DNA of 14,519 bases from Methylococcaceae bacterium (lineage in GTDB: Bacteria; Pseudomonadota; Gammaproteobacteria; Methylococcales; Methylomonadaceae). This document shows positions 8,117-14,459 of the stretch, one piece after another; the stretch's first letter is position 1, and each line of letters begins with the position of its first letter. The notes under the pieces are model-generated. The model saw only the letters and a program-made list of their open reading frames with translations, was not told the DNA's origin and ran no database searches. The translations under genes were made by a program, and so were the position numbers. Where the stretch lies: positions 1-14,519 of the forward strand of contig SXIZ01000290.1 in NCBI GenBank assembly GCA_005779525.1, in the 5' to 3' direction.

Positions 8117-9106
8117 CTATAGCAAATGTAAGGACGCTAAATACGCCATGACCTCCTGCACTAAATGCACTTGGCCGGATGTAAAAAATTTTGCCTCAGT
8201 TTCTCGCCGCAACCAAGTAAACTGCCTTTTAGCCAGTTGTCGCGTGGCGGCAATCCCCTGCTCGGTCATCTCCGCATAACTGATTTCACCTTGTAAATAG
8301 GCCCACACTTGCCGATAACCCACCGCCCGAATTGCGGGGAGGTTTGGATTTAAATCTCCTCGCTGCCTTAAGCCTTCAACTTCTGCGACCAAGCCCTGCG
8401 CCAACATGGCGTGAAAGCGTTGTGCGATTAGACTATGCAGCAGTGCACGGTCGGTTGGCGCCAAGACTAATTTTATAGGTTTAAAGGGTAACTGATGGGT
8501 TCCTGCAGCGTGTATCAAGCTGCTCATACTTTGCCCTGTCAGTCGATAAACTTCCAAGGCTCGTTGAATACGTTGCGGGTCATTCGGGTGGATACGGGCC
8601 GCAGACTCAGGATCAATTTTAGCCAGTTGTTGGTGCATATATTCTTTGCCAAAGGTTGCAAACTCCGAATCTAATTGCGCGCGCACGGCTGCATCGGTCT
8701 TGGGCAGTTCAGCCATGCCTTGGGTTAGCGCATTAAAATACAACATGGTGCCACCCACCAGAATGGGTAATTTGCCGCGTTGCTGGATCTCCGCGATCAG
8801 GGTGTGAGCTTGGCTGAGAAACTGTCCGGTAGAATAACTTTCACTCGGATCCAAGATATCCAGCAAATGATGGGTAATGCCCCCCCGTTCTGCGACCGTT
8901 GGTTTGGCAGTCCCGATATCCATGCCGCGGTAAACTAATGCAGAATCTACACTGATGATTTCAGCATTGAGTGCTTGCGCCAAACTTACGGCTAAAGCTG
9001 TTTTGCCCGAGGCCGTTGGACCCATCAGCAGCACAGCGGGTGCGTCTTGCTGTATCGTTGGAGCATTAGTTAGCGCGTGAGCAAACATAGTATTCTTGCT
9101 GGGCAT
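8117..9106 (-). CDS. miaA: tRNA dimethylallyltransferase MiaA
   Basis: Transfers a dimethylallyl group to A37 of tRNAs that read codons starting with U, the first step of ms2i6A formation. The P-loop GPTASGKT lies at 29-36. It is followed by ISVDSALVYRGMDIGTAKP with the catalytic Asp54, then VGGTMLYF, IHPNDPQRIQRALEVY, RAVGYRQVW and ATRQLAKRQFTWLR, all typical of bacterial MiaA (E. coli protein 316 residues, here 329). The start is uncertain: ATG at 9106 (chosen), ATG at 9088, or TTG at 9133; none has a strong ribosome site. The gene follows mutL by 36 bases in the usual gammaproteobacterial order. The expected next gene, hfq, is not here: the ars cluster follows instead after about 200 bases. 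Confidence 0.95.
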   Translation of the reverse strand: MPSKNTMFAHALTNAPTIQQDAPAVLLMGPTASGKTALAVSLAQALNAEIISVDSALVYRGMDIGTAKPTVAERGGITHHLLDILDPSESYSTGQFLSQAHTLIAEIQQRGKLPILVGGTMLYFNALTQGMAELPKTDAAVRAQLDSEFATFGKEYMHQQLAKIDPESAARIHPNDPQRIQRALEVYRLTGQSMSSLIHAAGTHQLPFKPIKLVLAPTDRALLHSLIAQRFHAMLAQGLVAEVEGLRQRGDLNPNLPAIRAVGYRQVWAYLQGEISYAEMTEQGIAATRQLAKRQFTWLRRETEAKFFTSGQVHLVQEVMAYLASLHLL

Positions 9107-9142
9107 AGATTTAAAATTAGCCAAAAAGTGCAAACTAGGGCG

Positions 9143-11008
9143 TTACTGACCACGTAAAAAGAATTTATCCAACTCTTGTTTAGACAACGCAATCCAAGTG
9201 GGTCGACCATGATTACATTGCCCACTGCGTTCAGTACGTTCCATATCACGTAATAAGGCATTCATTTCTGGTAGGGTTAAACGTCGGTGTGCACGCACCG
9301 AGCCATGACACGCCATTTTGGCGAGCACGGCGTGATGGCGCTCTTGTAATCGCCCACTGCTGCCATGAGTCAAGAGATCTGCCAACACATCACGCACCAG
9401 GGTTTCAAAATCACTTTGCCCCAATAGCGCCGGAGCTGCGCGCAGTACCAAGGTTTCCGGCCCACTTCGATTGATTTCAAAGCCAAATGCAGCAAAAACC
9501 TCAGGTTCCGTTTCTGCTAACTCTGCCTCTTGCGGACTTACTTGTATTTTAATGGGTAATAATAACGGCTGACTCGCCAGCGTACCTTGATGAAATTGTT
9601 GCTTGAGTCGTTCGTAGGTCACGCGCTCGTGGGCGGCATGCGCATCCACCAAAATAACCCCTGTGGGCGTTTCCGCTAAGATATAAATATTATGAATATG
9701 CGCAATCGCCTGCCCTAATGGACATTCTGGAGTTGCCGAGTGTGGCAATTCCGCACCTTTCTGGTGCGCAGCAGGCATTAACTGCGCATACGTTGCTAGT
9801 TGCTCTTCTACAGGTAACGGCATCTGATAGTGTTGCGTTGCGTATTTCATCCCGGAGGACGCTCGCTCCCCAGAGCCGCTACTCGTGGATTTTAACCGCG
9901 TCTCGGTCAGACTGACGTCCGCCACCCGAGCAGCGAAATCGGATATTTCAGGAGAGACTAGCGGTTCCAAGGTTTGCGACACACGTTGAATTTCTGCTTG
10001 CGTGCTTGGCCGCACCTCAGCTAAACAGCGATGCAAGGCACTAAATAAAAAATCATGTACCAATCGACCCTCGCGAAAGCGCACTTCCATTTTGGTGGGA
10101 TGTGCATTCACATCGACCAAGGTCGGGTCCAAGGTAAGATACAGCACAAAAACAGGGTGGCGACCGTGATACAGCACATCCTGATAGGCTTGCTTAATCG
10201 CGTGGGCAACTAGTTTGTCTTTAATCAAACGGCCATTTACATAAAAATATTGCATGTCCTGCTGACTGCGCGAAAACGTGGGCAAGCCCACCCAACCCCA
10301 CAACTGCAATCCTGAAGCAGCAAAATCGATACCCACGGCATTTTCCAAAAACAGCGATCCACAAATACTGGCAACTCGTTGTTCTTGTTCAGCTTGTGTG
10401 ACTGCTGGCCGAAAATTTAACACGTCTCGTTGATTATGCTGCAATACAAAGCCGATATCAAAACGGCTCAAGGCCATGCGTTTGATCAGGGTTTCGATAT
10501 GTGCAAATTCGGTTTTTTCGGCCTTCAAAAACTTACGCCGTGCGGGGGTGTTGTAGAATAAATCGCGCACTTCAATCGTAGTGCCGGGCGGATGCGGATC
10601 CGGTTGCGGGTTAAAATCCACTTCCCGCCCATCAGCACTCACGCGCCAAGCACAATCTGCCTCTGCAACGCGCGAAATTAAAATTAAACGCGAAACAGAA
10701 CTGATACTCGGCAAGGCTTCGCCTCTAAACCCCATGCTCAGCACTTGTTCTAAATCCTTTAAACTGGCGATTTTGCTAGTCGCATGCCGTGAAAGCGCCA
10801 GTGGTAAATCTTCTTTTTCGATACCACAACCGTTGTCACGAATCTTGATCAGCTGAATGCCGCCCTGTTCAACTTCAATGATCACTTGGGTGGCACCTGC
10901 ATCAAAACAGTTTTCCACCAGTTCTTTAACGACAGAAGCAGGTCTTTCGACCACTTCGCCAGCTGCAATTTGATTTATGAGTTGCGTGGGCAGTGCATGT
11001 ATACGCAT
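9143..11008 (-). CDS. mutL: DNA mismatch repair protein MutL
   Basis: Matchmaker of mismatch repair that links MutS recognition to strand incision. The 621-residue protein (E. coli 615) has the GHKL ATPase N-terminus: NQIAAGEVVERPASVVKELVEN with Glu29 and Asn33, RDNGCGI at 57-63 and GFRGEAL at 93-99. A variable linker (about 335-430) leads to a C-terminal dimerisation domain. That domain carries DAHAAHERVTYE (Asp455, His457, Glu461, Glu466), ACHGSVRA near 567 and CNHGRPT at 598-604. These are the metal-site motifs of endonuclease-active MutL, absent from E. coli MutL, so this protein probably nicks DNA itself in a MutH-independent pathway. The ATG at 11008 gives the standard family N-terminus, though its ribosome site is poor. 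It is likely co-transcribed with miaA. Confidence 0.96.
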   Translation of the reverse strand: MRIHALPTQLINQIAAGEVVERPASVVKELVENCFDAGATQVIIEVEQGGIQLIKIRDNGCGIEKEDLPLALSRHATSKIASLKDLEQVLSMGFRGEALPSISSVSRLILISRVAEADCAWRVSADGREVDFNPQPDPHPPGTTIEVRDLFYNTPARRKFLKAEKTEFAHIETLIKRMALSRFDIGFVLQHNQRDVLNFRPAVTQAEQEQRVASICGSLFLENAVGIDFAASGLQLWGWVGLPTFSRSQQDMQYFYVNGRLIKDKLVAHAIKQAYQDVLYHGRHPVFVLYLTLDPTLVDVNAHPTKMEVRFREGRLVHDFLFSALHRCLAEVRPSTQAEIQRVSQTLEPLVSPEISDFAARVADVSLTETRLKSTSSGSGERASSGMKYATQHYQMPLPVEEQLATYAQLMPAAHQKGAELPHSATPECPLGQAIAHIHNIYILAETPTGVILVDAHAAHERVTYERLKQQFHQGTLASQPLLLPIKIQVSPQEAELAETEPEVFAAFGFEINRSGPETLVLRAAPALLGQSDFETLVRDVLADLLTHGSSGRLQERHHAVLAKMACHGSVRAHRRLTLPEMNALLRDMERTERSGQCNHGRPTWIALSKQELDKFFLRGQ

Positions 11009-11022
11009 GGGGGTTACTATTT

Positions 11023-11040
11023 TGAGTCTTGGGAAGGCTA
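11023..11040. repeat. 18-bp dispersed repeat, copy 2 (upstream of mutL)
   Basis: Exact copy of 7519-7536 in the same orientation, 14 bases before the mutL start codon. On the minus strand both copies are preceded within a few bases by TTTTCA, so the similarity is slightly longer than the exact match. Confidence 0.6.
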
Positions 11041-11053
11041 AAGCATGAAAAAT

Positions 11054-11102
11054 TGCACCAGATGTGTGAGCATTCTAATCTGAATTTAGCAGTCTTGGTG
11101 CA
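11054..11102 (-). other. Long-loop hairpin in the mutL upstream region
   Basis: TGCACCA (11054-11060) pairs with TGGTGCA (11096-11102), and GA/TC extends the stem past one bulge; the loop is about 30 bases. Read on the minus strand it is followed by ATTTTTC, so it may act as a weak terminator for the response regulator transcript or as a structured mutL leader. The large loop makes either role uncertain. Confidence 0.35.
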
Positions 11103-11195
11103 CTTTTATTAAACTGCGAATAATGAATATTTTTTAAACCAATGAAAAACAATAACTTTTTATTTTTAAAATTATGGCATCTAAATTGCTATAGT

Positions 11196-11201
11196 TATAA
11201 T
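11196..11201 (+). promoter_or_regulatory. Possible plus-strand -10 element in an AT-rich region
   Basis: TATAAT on the plus strand, about 50 bases before the plus-strand terminator. The -35 region at proper spacing is poor, but the sequence upstream (11120-11172) is very rich in A and T, as in UP elements. It would start a transcript near 11208. Confidence 0.3.
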
Positions 11202-11207
11202 GTAAGT

Positions 11208-11287
11208 ATGTTTTTCCCTCATGATGATGTTTTTTTAGCTTAAGGCTTATTGGCGCAGACTACCTAAGGGTTTGCGCCATTTTTTTT
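11208..11287 (+). ncRNA. Candidate small RNA ending at an intrinsic terminator
   Basis: Inferred only from a possible -10 upstream and a strong terminator at the end. It would be about 80 nucleotides, with a U-rich and CAUGAUGAUG-containing 5' part and the terminator stem as its 3' end. No matching RNA family is recognised and no open reading frame of note lies within it. The start could be further upstream. It sits opposite the gap between the response regulator and mutL, both on the other strand. Confidence 0.3.
11251..11287 (+). terminator. Intrinsic terminator oriented on the plus strand
   Basis: TGGCGCA (11251-11257) pairs with TGCGCCA (11273-11279). The stem extends inward to about 11 pairs with two G-U pairs and a 7-base loop, and is followed by eight T residues (11280-11287). 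On the minus strand there is no T-run after the stem, so it does not suit the response regulator gene that ends 20 bases away. No plus-strand gene precedes it in the window. Confidence 0.75.
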
Positions 11288-11299
11288 GTCTAAAAAAGC

Positions 11300-11950
11300 T
11301 TATATTTCGTCCAATACCCGGTACAACATATCCTTTACGGTACTTGGATCGAATGGTTTATCACAAATTGCCGACACCCCTGACTGCTGCACATTGCTTA
11401 AACGGGTTTGATTATCCTCACTAGTCACCATCAAAATAGGAATATAAGTATTTGCCATGTCCTTGCGCACATAGTCAATTAATTCCTGACCGTCCATTTC
11501 TGGCATATTGTAATCGGTGATGATTAAATCAAAAGCTTCTTGCGAGTTGCTAAAAATTTCCACCGCTTCTTTACCGTTAATCGCCAAGGTGATTTGCGTA
11601 ATCCCCATATTATTTAACACCCGCGAAATATGCTTACGCGCCATCAAACTATCATCCACCACCAATACCCGTAAAGCCTCGACATCAAAATGTTGCAACA
11701 CCACTTCTTCAGGATCAATAAAGTCTGCAGTCGTTTTGAGTGCACGCCGCAAATCTTTATGATCGAATGGTTTGGGTAAAATCGCCATGACTCCCGCTTG
11801 CCGAATCGGGTCTAAGGCATCAAATTTAGTTTCACTTGAAATCAACATAAAGGGTATCGAATGCCATGCGTCATGATGCCGAATCTCAATCAGTAATTCT
11901 TCAGCGCTCATATCCGGTAAATACATGCTGCTAATGATCAAATCTGGCAA
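11300..11950 (-). CDS. Response regulator with degenerate first receiver and intact second receiver (5' end disrupted)
   Basis: CheY-like protein without a DNA-binding output domain. This entry is the open part downstream of a nonsense codon; it begins at a TTG at 11950, and the first ATG is at 11926. It lacks the first ~50 residues of receiver 1. What remains of receiver 1 has LIISSMYLPDM, where Ser replaces the phosphate-accepting Asp. Receiver 2 is complete: VLVVDDS, acceptor Asp in LIITDYNMPEMDG (residue 146 from the TTG), Thr in MVTSED and Lys in CDKPF. The same frame continues upstream past TAA (12014-12016) into a normal receiver N-terminus. Whether this shortened product is made is unknown; no ribosome site lies at a suitable distance from either start. 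Partner kinase unknown. Confidence 0.6.
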   Translation of the reverse strand: MPDLIISSMYLPDMSAEELLIEIRHHDAWHSIPFMLISSETKFDALDPIRQAGVMAILPKPFDHKDLRRALKTTADFIDPEEVVLQHFDVEALRVLVVDDSLMARKHISRVLNNMGITQITLAINGKEAVEIFSNSQEAFDLIITDYNMPEMDGQELIDYVRKDMANTYIPILMVTSEDNQTRLSNVQQSGVSAICDKPFDPSTVKDMLYRVLDEI

Positions 11951-12013
11951 AAAATTCGCTAATGAATCTAATGCAGCCCTCCCTGTAGAAACTCCCTCAA
12001 TATTGGTAATCTG

Positions 12014-12106
12014 TTATTCCTTTAAGTGTTTAAGAATCACTTTTAACTGCATGGCGGAAGGTTCAATTAGTAAAATAGATAAATCGGCAATATTTATAGC
12101 ACTCAT
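12014..12106 (-). pseudogene. N-terminal fragment of the response regulator, ended by an in-frame TAA
   Basis: ATG at 12106 opens a frame reading MSAINIADLSILLIEPSAMQ, a typical receiver start in which IEP replaces the usual acidic pair. It stops at TAA (12014-12016, codon 31) after ...ILKHLKE. The frame then continues with QITNIEGVSTGRAALDSL straight into the downstream gene without a shift, as one expects of a single receiver domain. The codon before an 'IT.IEGV' stretch in such receivers is usually Glu, Gln or Gly, and TAA is one base from GAA or CAA. The uninterrupted gene would be 268 residues. A pseudogene, a strain-specific nonsense mutation or a sequencing error would all look like this. 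Confidence 0.65.
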
Positions 12107-12184
12107 AGCAGTCAGATTTAAGTTCGCCCAAAATGATTTAAGATTAGTCGTGTATCAGCATTTTTTAAAGTACTGATGCATGAA

Positions 12185-12715
12185 TTATCGTTCTTCATGC
12201 GCATATACATTGATAAATCCATCACGATTCGGCATAGCAATACTCGCCAAATTTTTAGCCGATACCTGCATATCAGCAGTAATTATATGATTCAGATATA
12301 ATAAATAGGCGGTCACAGCATAGACTTGATCGTTACTGAGACTGCCGGGCCGATCGAGAGGCATCGCACGGCGAGTGAAATCAAACAGCGTCGTCGCATA
12401 CGGCCAATAGGTCCCAATGGTTTTATCTGGGGGATTATCGGTTAAACCATGTCGCGCGCCCGCAAGCTCATCCGCACTCCCTCCCTGCCCTTCAACACCA
12501 TGACAACTCTGACACGCCTGTTGATACACTAATTTACCTTGTGCCACCGTACCTTGTCCCTCGGGCAAGCCCGTACCGTCGGGAAAAACATCGTAATCCC
12601 AGCGGGCAATCAACTCCTTAGGCGCAGGTTTTCCGAGTTTCGGCACTTTAGATTCGGCTTGCGCCTGCGTGACCCACAACAATCCCACGATCAACAGCAA
12701 TTTAGGCATACACAT
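12185..12715 (-). CDS. soxD: Single-haem c-type cytochrome, SoxD-like subunit
   Basis: Periplasmic electron acceptor for the molybdenum enzyme encoded just upstream. The 176-residue product starts with a signal peptide (MPKLLLIVGLLWVTQAQA, cleavage after about residue 20). It has one haem site, CQSCH at 68-72, with a likely axial Met118 in RRAMPLD. GTYWPYATTLFDF, SLSNDQVYAVTAYLLYLN and AMPNRDGFI are hallmarks of the N-terminal domain of SoxD. Classical SoxD has about 380 residues and a second haem domain, which is missing here. The ATG at 12715 was chosen because GGGGAG lies seven bases upstream; it overlaps the end of soxC by 14 bases. The open frame extends back to 13051, but that part lies antiparallel to nothing and simply shadows soxC. 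It could also be called a SorB-like subunit. Confidence 0.88.
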   Translation of the reverse strand: MCMPKLLLIVGLLWVTQAQAESKVPKLGKPAPKELIARWDYDVFPDGTGLPEGQGTVAQGKLVYQQACQSCHGVEGQGGSADELAGARHGLTDNPPDKTIGTYWPYATTLFDFTRRAMPLDRPGSLSNDQVYAVTAYLLYLNHIITADMQVSAKNLASIAMPNRDGFINVYAHEER

Positions 12716-13967
12716 GTTTAATCTCCCCTTGCGCAGAAATTTCCCAACTGACAATCGCATTGTAATGAAAATAGCCATGCTGCCCGCGCGCCGCGAGCAA
12801 ATGTTCGCGCGCAGGCTGACGTGCACCCGTCTCATCCGTCGCACGACTTTGTAAAATCGCTTCTTGACCTTGCCACTGCCAGGGAATACGAAAACGCGTA
12901 AAACACTTGGACAGCACGGGCTCCTGCAACTCAGCTTCCAACCAAGTTTTGCCGCCATCTGCCGACACCTCCACCTTAGCAATTTTTCCGCGACCACTCC
13001 AAGCCAAGCCCGTGATTTGGTAGATGCCAGGCTGCGGCAGTTTATAGCCAAAAGACGGTTGGGTGATTAACGATTTCACCTCCATGACATAGGTAAATTG
13101 TCGGGCTTTACCACTGGGTAACAGCTCGGTGTACTTTGCGGTTTCATTGCGTGCCATGACGGGCTGTGCCGCTAGATGTATGCGCCGCACCCATTTAACA
13201 TTGAGCACCCCTTCCCAACCGGGCACAATCAGACGCATCGGATAGCCGTTTTCAGGACGTATGCGTTCACCATTCTGATACAACGCCAGCAAACAATCAT
13301 CCAACGCCTTATCTAAGGGGATGCTAACCTGCATCATGGAAGCATCCGCACCTTCCACAATTAACCATTTAGCACGTCCTTTCACTTGCGCTTCATCCAA
13401 CAACAGTTTTAGCGGAATTCCAGTCCACTCACTGCACGAAGCCATACCATGAAAATAGCCTACTGCCGTTTGAATCGGCTCACTATGCCAAGCCGCATTA
13501 CTATTACCGCCACACTCGAGAAAACAGTAACAAGAATGCATGGGATAGCGCAGTAAATCTTCCAGGGTAAACACCAAAGAATTATTGACTAAACCATGAA
13601 TCAATAATTTATGCTGTTTAGGATCAATCTGTGGCACCCCGTTGTGATGCCTTTCAAAATGCAAGCCATTGGGCGTAAAAATACCTTCAAGATTTTGTAA
13701 CGGGGTCCAGGACACCCCATTGCCTAATGCCTTATCATTCCCCATCGTCCAACGGATAACATGGCGTTCATGCGCTGCGGGCTCGCCATAATTGCTAAAC
13801 GGCGCTCCTGGCTTTTCCATCCAGGGCTCGCGTCCATTTTCTGGCGTGGCCAGTGCCTCCGAAGACACCAAAGTTGCCACAGAAAAACTTAGACTGCGCT
13901 GTAGAAAAGCCCGTCTATCCAGCAAACCGCCAGCGGCTAGCGGTGTTAAAGCCTGCTGCTCATTCAT
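12702..13967 (-). CDS. soxC: Sulfite dehydrogenase-type molybdenum enzyme SoxC
   Basis: Periplasmic molybdopterin enzyme of the sulfite oxidase family. SoxCD acts as sulfane dehydrogenase in thiosulfate oxidation; related SorA oxidises sulfite. The 421-residue protein has a Tat signal at the N-terminus (LLDRRAFLQRS with Arg18-Arg19, then a hydrophobic stretch ending SEALA near 40), so it is exported folded with cofactor. The molybdenum-binding cysteine is in CFLECGGNSN (Cys152). GYPMRLIVPGWEGVLNVKWVRRI is the usual core, and KVEVSADGGKTW marks the C-terminal dimerisation domain. The ATG at 13967 follows GGGGTGA. It overlaps the cytochrome gene, so the two are translated together. No soxXYZAB genes are in the window, so the substrate remains open. 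Confidence 0.92.
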   Translation of the reverse strand: MNEQQALTPLAAGGLLDRRAFLQRSLSFSVATLVSSEALATPENGREPWMEKPGAPFSNYGEPAAHERHVIRWTMGNDKALGNGVSWTPLQNLEGIFTPNGLHFERHHNGVPQIDPKQHKLLIHGLVNNSLVFTLEDLLRYPMHSCYCFLECGGNSNAAWHSEPIQTAVGYFHGMASCSEWTGIPLKLLLDEAQVKGRAKWLIVEGADASMMQVSIPLDKALDDCLLALYQNGERIRPENGYPMRLIVPGWEGVLNVKWVRRIHLAAQPVMARNETAKYTELLPSGKARQFTYVMEVKSLITQPSFGYKLPQPGIYQITGLAWSGRGKIAKVEVSADGGKTWLEAELQEPVLSKCFTRFRIPWQWQGQEAILQSRATDETGARQPAREHLLAARGQHGYFHYNAIVSWEISAQGEIKHVYA

Positions 13968-14011
13968 TCTTCACCCCAACAACTAAAACCTGAAGATTTT
14001 TGAAAATGTGT

Positions 14012-14039
14012 AGTATACGCAGGAATGATGCAACTGCAA
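14012..14039 (-). promoter_or_regulatory. Possible promoter of soxC
   Basis: On the minus strand TATACT (14012-14017, 5 of 6 to consensus) lies 16 bases after TTGCAG (14034-14039, weak match). It would start transcription about 40 bases before the soxC ATG. The repeat element begins only about 75 bases further upstream. Confidence 0.4.
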
Positions 14040-14240
14040 TCGCTAGCCATCAGCCAACCTTGAGGATTGTCCAAAGTATGCTTCCAACAGGTTTATTCGC
14101 CATGTCCACTGCTAGTACTTAGTCAATCTGTATTTGTCAGGTAAGAACATCATTTATACTCCATGATTTTTACAAGTATCAAAACACTCACTGAGGTTTG
14201 GCAAACGGTATTTTCCCGTTTTACCGCGTCGAGCACCGGA

Positions 14241-14333
14241 GTCGTTATTGGGATTAGCCCAACGGGTTGCGGCATGGATGCCGCAAGTTGGCAAAGGGGC
14301 AGGACGCCCCTTTTGCCAACCCCCAATAACGAC
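14241..14333. repeat. Nested inverted repeats: outer stem enclosing two hairpins
   Basis: GTCGTTATTGGG (14241-14252) and CCCAATAACGAC (14322-14333) are perfect 12-bp inverted arms. They enclose hairpin A (TTGCGGCA, tetraloop TGGA, TGCCGCAA; 14267-14286) and directly abutting hairpin B (14287-14320; GTTGGCAAAGGGGC against GCCCCTTTTGCCAAC with one bulged T and a 5-base loop). Together they would fold as a multi-branched junction in RNA or single-stranded DNA. Confidence 0.8.
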
Positions 14334-14380
14334 GAGGAGCGCAAGACATAAGCGGTAACCGGGCCGCCTTTTCTTTGAAT

Positions 14381-14408
14381 CCTTTCTTTTGGCGGAGCAA
14401 AAGAAAGG
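14381..14408. repeat. Perfect 11-bp inverted repeat
   Basis: CCTTTCTTTTG and CAAAAGAAAGG flank the 6-base loop GCGGAG. It is part of the larger inverted-repeat element. Similar pyrimidine/purine palindromes are common in dispersed repeats of proteobacteria, which is recalled rather than tested here. Confidence 0.75.
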
Positions 14409-14445
14409 GTTTCGCCCTCGGGTGCGAGAACCCGATTAAAACAAC

Positions 14446-14459
14446 GTCGCGCGAGCGAC
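14446..14459. repeat. Short hairpin with GNRA-type loop
   Basis: GTCGC, loop GCGA, GCGAC. A 5-bp GC-rich stem closed by a GNRA tetraloop, next to the right terminal repeat of the element. Confidence 0.55.

Noticed and set aside
11251..11287. Terminator of the response regulator gene on the minus strand
   Set aside because: The stem is suitably placed 20 bases after its stop, but the T-run is on the wrong side; on the minus strand the stem is followed by AATAAGCC.
12716..13051. 112-residue N-terminal extension of the cytochrome frame
   Set aside because: It lies wholly inside soxC in another frame, is rich in Arg and Cys without sense, and would bury the signal peptide that begins at 12715.
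14257..14320. Integron attC site (GCCCAAC near a large palindrome)
   Set aside because: There is no matching GTTRRRY core at the other end and no integrase gene or cassette array; the palindromes are better explained by the inverted-repeat element.
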